Below, piece by piece: positions 1 to 12,021 of a stretch of DNA of 64,000 nucleotides; position 1 is the first letter of the stretch, and each line of letters starts with the position of its first letter. Both the position numbers and the translations under genes were made by a program. This stretch comes from Neolentinus lepideus HHB14362 ss-1. Lineage: Eukaryota > Basidiomycota > Agaricomycetes > Gloeophyllales > Gloeophyllaceae. The notes under the pieces were generated by a model that saw only the letters and a list, made by a program, of their open reading frames with translations, ran no database searches and was not told the DNA's origin. The DNA lies in assembly GCA_001632425.1 (NCBI GenBank), contig KV425569.1, positions 389,487-453,486 on the forward strand, written 5' to 3'.

Positions 1-47
1 TACCGACGAGTAGAAAAAAGATAGACTACGCACTCCAGGGAACATAC

Positions 48-592
48 AGACCCAGTATCCAAAAGAAAAGCGGGAGAACACCATCTGCCTGAGACCAGTA
101 CGAGCGCCATATGACGAGAAGTAAGCCTGTCGAATTAACATTTACTTCGGGTTCCTCGTTAGCACTAAGACATTGATCACTCACCACCGGAATAGTCGAC
201 AGCAGGTTGAAAAACAAGATGGTAAGGACCGCGTCCCTCAAACCCATCTCAAAGATGCTTGCGCCCAAGGTACCCAGACTGAACGTACTGATGGTGGTGT
301 TAGCTGCACACCACATCGTGAAGCAGTCCCATGGGTTCTTTTGCGGCCTATCCGTGGGCGGTACGCGCTCAATACCTCTCGCCTCGACACCATACCTGTC
401 CAGCTTCTGCACGATGACCCATAATTTGGCAAAAATACCACGATTACGAGGCACACCGTCGTCAAGCGCCTCAAATTCGACGACAGTAGTGTGCGTCACC
501 GGCTCCGGGCCTTTCTCGGGATCGTATGTAGCGGAGCTCGTCGCCTTTTCCAACGACGACTGCGACATCTGATCCAGCTGGGACATAGTCAA
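48..592 (-). CDS. Purine-cytosine permease (NCS1/Fcy family), 5' part, runs off the left edge
   Basis: Proton-coupled uptake of purines/cytosine at the plasma membrane is the known role of this family. Exon 1 (592-185) starts MTMSQLDQMSQ and encodes a hydrophilic N-terminus, then the family signature GIERVPPTDRPQ and the start of the first membrane segments (FTMWCAANTTIS, GLRDAVLTILFFNLL). A 58-bp GT-AG intron (184-127) follows. Exon 2 (126 to about 48) continues in frame as AYFSSYGARTGLRQM and FSRFSFGYW, the conserved loop and second membrane block of fungal Fcy2/Fcy21 permeases. The next donor is either gtatgt at 47 or gtctgt at 51. Without splicing the frame reads nonsense after residue Val, which confirms the intron. 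About 160 of the usual ~500 residues are present; the rest lies outside the window. Exact substrate is not decidable from this part. Confidence 0.88.
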
Positions 593-1562
593 CCAGGAGT
601 GCGCACACGATCAGTGTGGAAGGCTACAGAGGAGCAACTACCTCCATCACATTTTGCGTCTGCAGGATATATACACTTGCCGGGGAGTACCTTATCATGC
701 TATCAAAGGAGGTGACAGCGCGGAATGAAGGCGTGGGTATCGCAGCATAAAACACCCACTGGAGCTTGCAGACCCTGAATACCTCCTATACCATGAATGT
801 GCTTAATGGAAACATACTCAAGACGCGTCAAGGTAAATAGTGATATCTCCAGGCTGTTATGCATAAGTACGGGAACAATTATTTCTGAAAGCTTCTCAGA
901 CAGATCTTCCTGTGCCAGCTCCAATGTACGAAGGTTGTGCCTTTCTAGCTTCCTAGACCTCCCGGTGCTGGGGCATAGAAAGGGTTTGAAGTGTCTCTGA
1001 TTATGTATAATGGCCTCGTGAGATTGAATTGAATGTGCTCTGCAAATACACGTGGAATGTGTCTAGCGCGAAGCTTAAGGAGAATACCTCAAATGCCAAA
1101 CTAGGAAGCGAATTTCCTTTTGTGACGGACATTGGGGAAGGAGTTACAGCGGACAACCATTTTCAAGGATAATTGAAGGTTGGAGGCTTTAAGAAATGAA
1201 TTGTGATTGTTGGATACAGTAGTGTCCCTCTCTAGACTTCTCATGTATAAGGATGTATTTTCGGGGTCTGACTGTCAATGAGAACTCCGACAAATACATC
1301 TATGTATCGACAGCTATCGTGGGAACACTATTTTCTTAACCGAGGTGTACCAGGCACGTGGGCTGTCATCGGGAGCAGGTGCTATTTACCCGCTATGGCA
1401 ACTCGTAGTTCTGGACATCATACGAACCTTATGGTGGAAGCCCAATAATAGCCTCCTAACAGGAAGGAATCAGGAATCCATTCCACACCGGAGGTTCTTC
1501 ACGCATCAGAGGCAACACATCAGATATTTGAAACAACCCTCCAGGCCACCGATTCAAAGTGT
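593..1562. other. Intergenic, upstream of the permease
   Basis: Contains the permease promoter side (a TATATACA stretch near 668). No coding pattern, RNA gene or repeat recognised between there and the inverted-repeat element that begins at 1563. Confidence 0.4.
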
Positions 1563-2563
1563 ACTACTATCATTGGACGGGAGTTGCAAAAAATCCTGCA
1601 AATAGCTATACAGCGTCGGCTGTGCTCAATCATTTTATAATCGGCCTCCATGGCATCGTGCAATGTCATCCTACGAACATAATTATGATTTTTTCGCGAT
1701 TTGATATCTAATGTTACGAGCGCAGGAGAGATGCCAGGTTGCGCTCGGGAGTTGCAAAAGTTTTGTCACACATCAGTCACACGGCACGTCCAAACTCCGA
1801 CGCGGCAAGGCCTCAAATGGCAAGTCGCAACGTACTCTGCTCACCTGTCGAAAATCGCGATGCAGCAAAGACAAATGTTTGCACATTCAACACACTCATG
1901 TACAATATACTACACGGAACATTAATGTAGGGATTACAAAACTATAGATACAGAATACTAAGAAATAGGAATATTCACAAGCTTTATTGTACAAGTCTCC
2001 CAGATCTTTGCGCCGCTTGGGCTGAGACACGCGTCTCCTAGACATTTCAGACCAATAAATAATACCACTGGCTCAAGCATAGGGATGCTCGAGCCAGGAG
2101 CAAGCAAGAAGAGCTCAGACAACTGCCAGCTTGAATGAGGAATGATTGAGACGATCAACACGAGCGGAGTTTGAATCTCGCGTCAGGCTCGATGTCACGC
2201 CCTGGGCTCCGGGAGCTGCAATTCGTCATTCTTAAAGGTCCTCAAGCACTTTTATGCTTATCGGGTGAGTTGTTTAGACAGAAGAACAGTAGATAAAACT
2301 ATCTCAAACTTGATTTTGAGGTACATGATCATTATACCGGGGAGATCTCTTATTTACATGCTGCAGTCAGTATTGAGGCATAGGTATCTCGACCAGCAAT
2401 CCTTACCACACACATTTTTCTCTAATTTTACTCCATGAACAGTATGTCCTAGTCCATATCTATACATCTGTTGTGGTCCCAATTTTTTTCGTTCAGTGTG
2501 GACAGTGTAGTAGGGGTTGCTCGGGAGTTGCAAATTTTGCAACTCCCGTCCAATGATAGTAGT
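1563..2563. mobile_element. 1001-bp non-autonomous element with perfect 29-bp terminal inverted repeats
   Basis: Positions 1563-1591 and 2535-2563 are perfect reverse complements over 29 nt (both begin ACTACTATCATTGG and end GAGTTGCAAAA on their own strand). A 16-nt submotif, GCTCGGGAGTTGCAAA, occurs again at 1743-1758 and at 2519-2534. The right-hand copy lies back to back with the right terminal repeat, so that end can fold into a hairpin. The interior has no open frame longer than about 80 codons, so it would be a MITE-like or internally deleted DNA transposon. I see no convincing target-site duplication in the flanks, so the superfamily stays open and the outer boundaries are defined only by the repeats. 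Confidence 0.6.
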
Positions 2564-3778
2564 CTATTCTTGCAGCTTGTCCGAGAGCTATCCATAGCCA
2601 TGTCCATTTGCGCCTTGCTAGTGGCGCCTCATTAGGTGCTGTGCTCCACCAGGCACCCGCTTGTTCTGAGCCGAAGACGTCCAGGTTCGGTCAGAAAAAT
2701 AGCATCATGTTACTAATGATCCTATGATAGACTGTGTCCGAGTCTAGGAGGTCCCATGGAGTCTCTCGAGTCTCGAGGTGGCGTAGCTGTCTAGCGGGAG
2801 AACAACCCCCGATGCTTAAGTTTCTTGCAAATCTCAAGACCTTGTGCATCCCTTCCCTATTACTTCTGCTCCTCAGAGCATGTGCACGTTATTGCGCGTT
2901 GGACTCGAATCGTATACAGAGGGCTCGATGATCCTACTTCTGTAGATCCAGTCTGCATAGGTTCAGTCCAACGCAATCCTGGAAATCTCCTTGTTACTCT
3001 TACTGTCTTGCGGCTGAGTTCATTCATTAGGACTCGCTATAATTTCCCACTCGCTGTGAAGCCCATCACGAGTCCGTTCAATGAACGCGACCTACAGACA
3101 CATATGGAGGCTACCAAATGCTCAGATCTGTCCGTCGCAATTACTCGTTGAGTTTCAAGGGAACCAGAAGCTATTGACGGCAGTGGGTCCCAGTTTCTAG
3201 ATATTGTGACTGAAGACTTTTCTTGGTGTCCCAGACCCGTGGCACCGTCTGTCTGGGCTCATTGACGTTGACGTCGTTGAACTTGTCGAATGATGTGGTT
3301 TTGTAGCAGCTAGGTGCGGCTATCCGTCCAAGTATTATTTCGTTGGTTGCGGCCGCAAGGCATTCATCGTCACACAAGAGCTGAAGCACATGCACAGATA
3401 TAACTATGGGAACGTCTTTCTAGATGAACTATTGTATCTGGTAGCACTGAAATCCATTTTAGCCGTCTATGAATCCAAGAGAGTACTCCGCACTTTCTGC
3501 AAGACATACATACAACAAGGATGTCTATCAGAACTTGATAGTATCGACGAAAGAATCGGCAGCCTCGATGATGCCGTTGCGAATGTCGCCTAGAGTCTCC
3601 TCTGCGCCTTTGAAGGCAAATTCAGCAGCCTCCTCCACCACTGTGCCAACGGAGGTTGCACCCTCCGAATGAAGGTCATTAGGTTTGATGTGTCTTCTAA
3701 ATATGGCATTCTTCTCGTCACATGCGCAAAGTGGTGGCAGCACGTTGCAGCTCTACTATTCCGTCTCATACTCCACCA
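2564..3778. other. Intergenic between the TIR element and the exonuclease gene
   Basis: Only short frames without family resemblance. Nothing supportable found. Confidence 0.35.
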
Positions 3779-4829
3779 ATGGCTCACCAAGTTGATTTCT
3801 CCTATTGTGCAGAGCAAGGCACATTCGATCATGCGATATCCACTCTTTCCCGCTCGAGGACGTTGATCCTGGACTGCGAGGGACTGGATATAGGCATGCA
3901 GGGAGGCGCGCTGTCTCTAATATGCTTGGGGACCGTGGATGCTCATGCCATCTTCGTATTCGACGTCCTAATGCTGCGCGATAACAGCGTCAATGTCAAT
4001 CCTCTACTTCGTCTACTCCTCCGAGAGGAGGTTACGAAGGTTACGTGGGATGGTCGTATGGATTTCCTGGAGATACAGGACACCTACGGTGTAGAGATGA
4101 CGGGGGTACTAGATCTGCAGCTCGCCGAGGTGATGTCGAGAGAGGGGGTAAGGAAGGAGGGGGAGAAGCAGCGGATCATTCGACTCGCTTCTCGATACTT
4201 CGGGTTCCAGGTCATAAAGAACAACCGTGATTTGTACGATGGAATTCACATCGTGCTCGGAATGACGAACTGTTTGAAAGACAATAAGCTGGGAGATGGG
4301 GTAGCTAAAGACCGTGAGTTAGATACAAAGCCTATGTGTTACCGATCTTTGATACCTGTGTGCAGCTGAAGTCGTTGCCATGCACCGCGCGAACGGCAGT
4401 GCGTTATGGCTGGAGCGGCCCCTCTCAAAACAGCTTCTTCGTTACGCAGCGACTGACATCTACCTGATCTCGTTACTACTCGAAGACTTCAATCAGAGAG
4501 GCTGGGTCAATGCAGAAAATTTCAACGAGCTGAGATTACACTCACAGCGGTACGTCGCGATGTTCCAGGACGGCGGACGGCTGGATCCGGGGAACGTATT
4601 CCAAAAGGGCCCGCTGATTATGCTTTCTGAGATTGTGGCCAAGGCGGAGGAGGCGAAGCACAAGTGCTCGGGGTGTGGCAGGCGCAAACCAATATACTGC
4701 TTCGAGACGAGGTATGCGAATGCAGAGATGCAGAGAATGCCCCGGTGTCGCGTGTGCACTGTTATCGCAATGAAGAGGCAGCTACCGCCGAATGACGACT
4801 GGATGTATGTTTTCGATGTTGATACATAG
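3779..4829 (+). CDS. DEDDy 3'-5' exonuclease (RNase D/Egalitarian-like) with C-terminal zinc ribbon, intact
   Basis: Two exons, 3779-4313 and 4366-4829, joined across a 52-bp intron (gtgagt...gtgcag), give 332 aa. Exo motif I is LILDCEG with Asp32 and Glu34. Motif II includes VTWDGRMDF. Motif III is LLRYAATDIYL with the Tyr-x3-Asp that defines DEDDy enzymes, so all four acidic positions and the Tyr are present. The C-terminus carries KCSGCGRR and, about 27 residues later, RCRVC: a CxxC/CxxC zinc ribbon likely used for nucleic-acid binding. The family removes 3' nucleotides from RNA or DNA; the substrate here is unknown. The start at MAHQVDF matches the start of a second, broken copy at 61404-62440 (-), whose first exon is also exactly 535 nt. 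Confidence 0.85.
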
Positions 4830-5268
4830 TCGACGCCGACTCGGGTAGCCAGGATCATATGCCCATCGCGCTCATTTTCATATCACCTGCGCTTCCGTTC
4901 AGCTTCTCCGAAAGTGTAGGACTATCTAACATGTGTGCTCCCGTAGTACAGTCTTGTAGGAACAGAAAGGTCCCGAGCCAATTTTACGTCGTCTCTGCTA
5001 TTCGTCACCACTTGCAATCTATCGCATCGCTTCTCACAATGTATACTCGATAAGTGGTGAATCCCGTAGCTACCACCCTTCATGACCCTTTCATCGTTCA
5101 CTCGCCGGACATCTCGTCGAAACAGTCCGGACGACCAGGGACACAATCTTACTAACCTGCTTCCTCTACCGAAAGACGAAATCTCTTTGTTACGTCATGC
5201 TGGACAGTCTAGAAAATGGCCTATAAAGTCACAGACTCAACAATGCCTCGACATCACGCAATTCAAGA

Positions 5269-6521
5269 ATGTAAATTCCCGTACCGAAGCTCTTCCAGCC
5301 TATTCGCATCGGCGCCGAAGAGCTAAGTCATCGCATCGTGCTGGCGCCGCTCACCCGTCTACGTGCAAACAAAGCACACGTCCACGGTGACCTCGCAGTC
5401 GAATATTACAAGCAGCGCTCAAGCACGCCCGGGACGCTCCTCATTGCCGAAGGCACAATCATAGCTGCGAAGGCAGGAGGATGGGACCACACCCCCGCAT
5501 CTGAAGTGACGAGCAGATCAAAGCGTGGCGCAAGGTAAGGAACAGTTTTGACTAGCACTCGAGGGGCTCACAGACTTTGGTACAGGTCGTAGATGCGGTC
5601 CAGGCGCAAGGGTGCTTCATATACTTGCAGTTCGCGGCGTTAGGCCGCTCCGGAAACCCCGAGCTCCTCGAACGCGACGGTATCTCGAAGGACAACTTCG
5701 TTGGGGCGTCTGCAATCTCCGCACACCCAGGCGGCGCAGTGCCTCGCCCAATGACTCACACAGACATCAGCGAATACCTGAAGGTCTATGCTACGGCTGC
5801 TTCCAACGCTGTGTTGAAAGACGATTTTGACGGAGTTGAGATCCACAAGGGAAGCGGGACGCTATCAGGCCAATTCTTGCAGGACGTGTCCAACCAGCGC
5901 ACAGACAAGTATGGAGGTAGCATAGAGAACCGCGTCCGCTTCCCGTTGCAGATGGTCCGAGCAGTTGCGGATGCAATTGGGGAGGACAGGACCGCCGTCC
6001 ACATCCTCCCGTGGGACACCTCGTCAGGTCTGTTGTAAGCTCGCTGCCCATGATCCGAGCACTGACGCAATGACATGACAGGTATACGCATGCAAGATCC
6101 GCGTCCCACCTTTGCGCATTTCGTCTCCAAGCTGTGTGCGCTCCACCCAGGCCTAGCGTACTTGCATGTCGTCGAGCCACGTGTGTCGAACTTGTTGACC
6201 GCAGAGGAAGGTCCTCTCTCGGAGAGTGACTCGAACGATTTCATACGTAACATCTGGGCACCACTACCGCTCATAAGTGCAGGCGGGTACAGCCGAGAAT
6301 CAGCGACGGAGGCAACGGAAAAGTGCGATTATTTGATCGCCTTCGGAAGGACGTACATCGCAAATGTGAGTGTCCAATGATTTCCGTTGAAGGAAGGCTG
6401 TTGACCGCAAGATTCATTACAGCCAGACCTGCCAATGAGATTTATGAAGAACACCCCGTTGACGCCATACGACACATCGACATTTTATGCGCCAGATCTA
6501 GGATGCACATGGATATATTGA
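5269..6521 (+). pseudogene. Old yellow enzyme (NADH:flavin oxidoreductase), disabled copy
   Basis: FMN-dependent ene-reductase family. Four exon blocks are recognisable: 5269-5534, 5586-6027, 6082-6365 and 6423-6521, with 51-57 bp GT-AG introns. They carry LFQPIRIG, HRIVLAPLTRLRA, FLQDVSNQRTDKYGGSIENR, LISAGGYS and the C-terminal PLTPYDTSTFYAP. Lesions: (1) the ATG at 5269 is followed at once by TAA (5272-5274); (2) near 5497 one base is missing, so the frame shifts just before SDEQIKAWRK; (3) TGA at 5502-5504 where the family has Trp/Tyr. The substrate/FMN loop, usually HGANGYL, reads HKGSGTL, losing the conserved Asn, and QLWALGR is changed to QFAALGR. These substitutions fit relaxed selection. 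A TATAAAG box at 5222-5228 remains 40 bp upstream of the ATG. Confidence 0.85.
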
Positions 6522-7870
6522 TTACCCCTTCGCGGATGAGGCAACGTCTGAAGAAACTACTTCCGGGAGCGTTTGAGTTCGAATTTCATCTGTAGAGAGT
6601 GGAGCAATCACTTAATACATAATATACTGCTTCCAAGTGTTTCTTCCCAGTCGAGATGCATCGACGTGTCAGCTACCTTTTTACTTCATCGAGCAAAGTA
6701 AGGGAGAGAGCCTACATTTGCCATGGCCGTGAACGAGTAAAGGTCTTATGATGGAACACCTTATATGACAAGATTCGGTTTATTTAGTGTCCAGACAGCC
6801 CTTGGGTGAATTCCCTCGCGCATGCCATGACCCGCGAGTATTCGAGAGCCCACAAGGACGTAGGGCTGTGACCAAACACGGAGAGATACCAGTGAAGTGG
6901 TAGAGTCGATGTGGGAGTCCGGTGGATGTGGCCTTATTCATCAGACCACAGCAAGCGTGGTCCATTGTTCCAAGTACCAAGCACAGTGGAGGCAATCACA
7001 AAGGCTGCGCGCAGTATTCAGATGTGCTGTGAGGGCGTTTCGAGCCTCCCGAGGAATATTAGCCATAGCACTCACCGCTCTATAATTGATCTACTACGTC
7101 ATTCTATCACGTCGAAGTCCCGTTAACCTACAACCATCCGCACACAAATGGCGCAGATACTGGGTTGAATCCGGTGACAAGGTCGACCCGGCTTCCACTT
7201 AGCTTCCAGGGCTATTTATTGGGCAAGGAAGTGCACGTGAAAAGGCAGCGTACCGTGGATAGCACAGCGCACACGCTCTTCCATGTGGCAGCGGAATGGA
7301 ACATAAAGAAATGTAAGCATGATGTAAGAAGAGAGGAGTCACGAACCTAAACAAACATAAAGTTCCAGCAATGGATTAGCAATTCACTCCGGAGTCTCGG
7401 GAGCGCAGACACATCATCCGCTGCGATTAGATATCTCATTTGGTGGATGATATCATCTATGAACAAATTGGCCTACAAAGGTCAAATTCGCTGATACTGC
7501 TCGGGAAAGATCGCGATATTGCGACAGGAGAAAGGAACGAACCTAGCGCCGGTCTTCTTGTTAAGTCATGAGGGGGAGGCTCTAATGCCCAGGGCGACTA
7601 TTCTGGTGACATTCTGGTCCGGTTTCATATGCCAACTTCAGCGCTTTCACTGCCTCGATGACTTGAAGGCTGCGATTATATCGCATCTTCGTCGTATCTA
7701 CTAAAGTCGTTGCTCTAAGATGGATTCGAACCTCCGGATCCGTGAGTGTTTGGCGGCTTAGATAAGCATACTTGTATTAGGCACTTCAAGCTTCAGAGCT
7801 TCAAGTTCAACCCTTCACTCTACGCCATAACAGGGCCTTTCTAGACGTTGTGCATGCGCATGCATAGAAC
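6522..7870. other. Intergenic, 1.3 kb
   Basis: No coding family seen. Around 7723 the minus strand contains a GGTTCGAATCC box; see the rejected list for why it is not called a tRNA. The last ~100 bp are the promoter side of HYM1. Confidence 0.35.
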
Positions 7871-9200
7871 ATGAATTTCTTCAAGACAAAACCACGAACA
7901 CCGCCTGATCTCGTTAGAGGTCTCCGGGACGCAATCCCGAGGCTTGAGGCAGGGCCACCAGGAGGGGAGACACGACGAAAGGTGCAGTCAACTCCTTAGA
8001 TGCCTCAACGGACGTTGTTGCGACGGCCGTGTTAACTCTGGGTTCAGGCGAACGAGGAGGTGTCAAAGAACCTACAAGCGATAAAGGGCATCCTATATGG
8101 CGACGGAGGTGCGTTCCCGATTCGCTTTCATGCAGGTTATGAAATAGCTTGTGTGACGCTTGTGTGTCAGATCCCGTCCCAGAAGTTGTCGCCCAGCTCG
8201 CACAGGAGACGTACAACACCGATTTGCTCTACCATCTGGTCGTCAACATCGCGAAATTCGAGTTTGAGGCGCGCAAGGACGTCGTGCAGATATTCAACAA
8301 CCTTCTCCGGCGGCAGATCGGTTCGCGATATCCGACAGTGGAATACCTATGCCAGAAAAAGGAGGTGATCTTCGCTGGATTCAAGGGGTATGAGAACGAG
8401 GAGGTGGCGCTGAACACAGGGATGATTCTGCGCGAGATGTTGAGACACGAGCCTCTGTGCAAGATCCTGCTATATTCCGAGCAGTGAGTGTGGATTTGAG
8501 TGTGGGTCCGGGTGCGATTCTCAGGTGTGCAGGTTCTACATGTTCCCGCACTACATCGAAACGACGACATTCGGGATCTCCTGCGACGTCTACACGAACC
8601 TCAAGGAGTGTCTAACACGGCACAAACCGATGGTCGCGGAATTCCTCGACAAGCATTACGACCGGGTAGGCGCGACTTGGGTCTGACGGTGGACTCGGCT
8701 TACGTTTGGTTGCAGTTCTTTTCGTCGTTTACGACGCTAATCCTGTCGAATAACTATGTGACGAAACGGCAATCGCTAAAGCTCCTCGGTGAGATCCTCC
8801 TGGACCGGGCGAACTTTAACGTGATGACACGGTACATCGCGAACGAGGGTAATTTGAAGATGATGATGAATCTGCTCCGGGATAAGAGCAAGAATATTCA
8901 GTTTGAAGCATTCCACGTGTTCAAGGTGCGGTGTAGTTCCTCGTTGCGCCTAGGCTGGGTAGTGATGAAGCGGCTCGGACTACAGGTGTTCGTGGCGAAC
9001 CCGAAGAAGCCGCCACAGATCGAGACGATATTGCGTAGGAATAAAGAGAAACTGCTAGTGTTCCTGAAGAACTTCCATAATGATAAAGAGGACGAGCAGT
9101 TCACGGTGGGTCGATCTGTACCCTGGGTAAATTGATTACTGACGCGGGTCGGGCTCAGGACGAGAAGCAGTTCTTAATCGTGCAGATACAGAGTCTTTGA
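7871..9200 (+). CDS. HYM1: MO25/Cab39-like scaffold protein (Hym1), intact
   Basis: Helical-repeat scaffold that activates germinal-centre/STE20-type kinases in the RAM/MOR morphogenesis pathway (family knowledge). Seven exons: 7871-7981, 8048-8108, 8171-8483, 8533-8665, 8716-8925, 8986-9105 and 9159-9200. They join in frame to 990 nt (329 aa), the normal size of the family. The protein starts [20 protein letters not shown] and contains [66 protein letters not shown] and [14 protein letters not shown], ending [10 protein letters not shown]. No lesion found. It is the best-conserved gene on the left side and anchors the strand and intron style of the window. Confidence 0.95.
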
Positions 9201-10052
9201 TATCGTAAGTCTGGAGCCGCCCTCTCGTCACTCCCTCTCCACGCCTTTCACAGCCAACAGTGGCTTGCGCCAGCATTCCGGCCGTAATACCACCATACAC
9301 CAATACTCGTTTACATACCGAGCGCTGGCCCGATACCCGTCTCACTGCCTTGCGCATCTTATCTAGCTTCCTTCTCCCACATCATCCCTGTTTGTCCCTT
9401 CTCCCTCCACAAGGACTTCTTGTGCCGTCTTGCATAATCGTAATCTCCCTTGGTCTTTGGTCCTCTTTGCATTCGATCGACTATTTTGCCTAGTACATGG
9501 ACACCCTCCGCTCCTCCCGGCATGAACACACAGAATTGCTAGCTAGCTGTCTTTTGATTGTTGTGTTGTATAACAACTAAGTACTCGATGCAATTGCACA
9601 CCTCTTTAAACTCGTATTGGAGGGGGGCGTGGGAACCGAGACAGCTGCTTTGCTTCGTTCTTTAACCTGAAGTTCTTATTACATGCATGCTGCGCTGGCG
9701 TATGTTACGACTTAATCTTTACATCTATAACTATCTTAGGTCACAACCGCCGCAGTCGTAGCTCTAGTAATCGATACTCTAACCAGTGTACTACTGATTG
9801 AAGGCAGTGCAAAGACCTCGGTGGATTTCGACTGCTGTGGGTCGAATGAGAGCCAGATTCTCCGCGATTCCAGGTTAAAGCCAAAGTGAAACACACCTGC
9901 CTAGATACGACAAACGTCACAGCCACGTATATAGGCAAATCAATGGAGTTCCTTCTGGATGTAAAACGCGGAAATATCCTACGCTGCCTCAATCACTCAT
10001 TCATGTTTATCTTTCCCGCAGTCATTAACAGCAGTGGCACTCAGATATCACA
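9201..10052. other. HYM1 3' region and intergenic
   Basis: Pyrimidine-rich 3' UTR-like sequence to about 9540, then unannotatable sequence. No gene or repeat recognised. Confidence 0.35.
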
Positions 10053-11280
10053 ATGAGCCATTCGAATCGTCCTGCCAGAGATCCACTAGGTCTATATCGC
10101 CATATTCGACCCGCACGAATTGCAATTTGGCTACGATAAGGAAATCAACTTGAACAGAGTGCCCAACTGTGGCTACCAATGTGGGTGCCTCATCGCGGCG
10201 AAGTGATATTTCAGTTCTTGTGTGCTGGGGTACGTATCCACCGTCGTGTTAGTGACTAAAAGCCAATGATGTATTACTGGAGCGTTATCAGGGTCCCATA
10301 CACACTCTCAACGTGACCGATACTAATCTGTGCCGAAGCCGACATGATGACAGCGCTCTCATCGCCGCTAGCCTACATCGCCGCTCTATCTCATTACCTT
10401 TCTCGCTAGTCGAGAAACTCTGATGCATATATGGTACAGCTTGCAGCAGCTGAGCTGTAAGTAGCTCGTAGTCTCGACCGGCGAGTAAGACGATTCAATA
10501 TATCCCGTAACTGATGAAACCGCTAGTTGCCTTGACGGTTCACATGTTCTTCTGTTGGAGGATGTACCTTCTCAGCGGCGAGAATATGCTACCTGGACTT
10601 ATAAGCATAGTGGGCGACGTTTGGATTTTCACAAATGGTCTCAAATAAACAAAGTGGCCCAGTCTTGTGTTGGTATCCATCACCGCGGTGGAATCCATCA
10701 AAGTGAGTACAACTAACTATGCTCTTCAGATGACGTGCTTATGAGAGACATCCCAATGATATGACCTGCTTGATATTGAATTACCATACGAGATTGTGAT
10801 ATACATTATTGTAAGTCAGAAGCGCAGACTATGTCCCTGGCTTTTCTAATGGACCGTTGTCCGGATGAATTACACGGTCAGCGCGCTGTGTGACAATTAT
10901 GGTCTCCCTCGATAATGTCCGGATCCCTTGTTTGATCGTTCATCTCGTCCCCGCTGCCGCCGAATCTCACAAAACTATACAAGATTAGGCTAGTTGTGCG
11001 ACATATCAAAATATGCTTGCATACCGGAATGGTGACTGCCTGCTCCTCTGTAATGCACATTGATATGTTTCTGGCTCTGTGGCATATAGCAAGGCACGTC
11101 GCCTATTGTAAACCGTATCGTCCTAGTTATTTTCATGATCGCACCTTAATCTAGTCTGTTTATTGCAGCAAAAGTGCGAGTGATTGATAGAACTGTGTTG
11201 TCGCTTCTAGCTAACAAGCGACGCCTCAGACACTCCAACTCCAATGTCTTTCCGCCGGTATTGAATACCAGAAGAGGTGG
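10053..11280 (+). pseudogene. DUF6534-type multi-pass membrane protein, decayed copy
   Basis: Several exons resemble the two intact relatives at 14320-15955 and 48046-49634. A start-like MSHSN lies at 10053, similar to MSHSM in the 14-kb gene. Near 10540-10610 the read is VHMFFCWRMYLLSGENMLPGL (relative: VQIFFCWRMVLLNREIIIPGL). Near 10990-11080 it is HIKICLHTGMVTACSSVMH (relative: QIKICVHTGIVTACSSIIH). Near 11159 a SLFIAAK exon end is left. Around 10890 the conserved CDI[ML] block reads CDNYGLP because one extra A shifts the frame. No full exon chain can be assembled, so I call it a pseudogene. Boundaries are approximate. Confidence 0.6.
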
Positions 11281-12021
11281 CTCGTACATTATACGCTGGC
11301 TAACTTTAAGCATCCAATTTACTACCCATATATAGATGGCCCATTAGGTCGATTTTGAGAGTTGAGAGGTGTGGTGCACCCTCTGTGGACGTGTATCATT
11401 TTCGTAGCTGCAGCTCAACGTCCAGGGGGCGTGTCTGAACACACTATCATGAATTTAGTAAGATATTGTATCATTAGCAATCAGAATGGTCGCAATTATT
11501 GGTCGCAGGGTATTGCATTCAGTGGAAGTCACATACGTTTTCGATAATAGTATGGGGGAATTACTGACTAAAGGCCGTCGCATCTTCTGTGTCGTGACTT
11601 TGACAGTCATCCTTCTAGCACCTCTTCACATGGATATCACTTCACACATCCTTTCACGTACATTATATATAAAGTCACAAAATTGATTAATATTTGTCGC
11701 CTCTTTTCTCCCACTTCCACATAGGCTATCCTCACCGCCCAGCGTACGATCATCCGAGATTATTGCGTCTTCTGGGTCCTGTCTCTTGCGCAACATTTTT
11801 TAAAAAGAAATTATTGACGCTTGTTTGTCAATCGGAATCGTCGAAGACTCCGTTCCTTCTCGTTGAGTCTCTTCCATTGGCTCGAGGGAGTGAGAGGAAG
11901 GCACAGTGACGTAGTCACGACGCGTCGAGGACACGTGGGAATAAACTCACGTGCTTGAATGTGCGTGCACTGCAGGTGTGGCTCGTCTCCTCACTGTTGC
12001 AGCTCAACTCTGATCTCAGAA
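11281..12021. other. Intergenic upstream of GLE1
   Basis: No recognisable coding sequence; GLE1 promoter side at the right end. Confidence 0.35.

Noticed and set aside
7700..7800. tRNA-like signal on the minus strand: GGTTCGAATCC box, with GCTCTGA and TTAGAGC able to pair as an acceptor stem
   Set aside because: The T stem has a mismatch and a wobble, no A-box or clean anticodon arm can be folded, and no T-run terminator follows.
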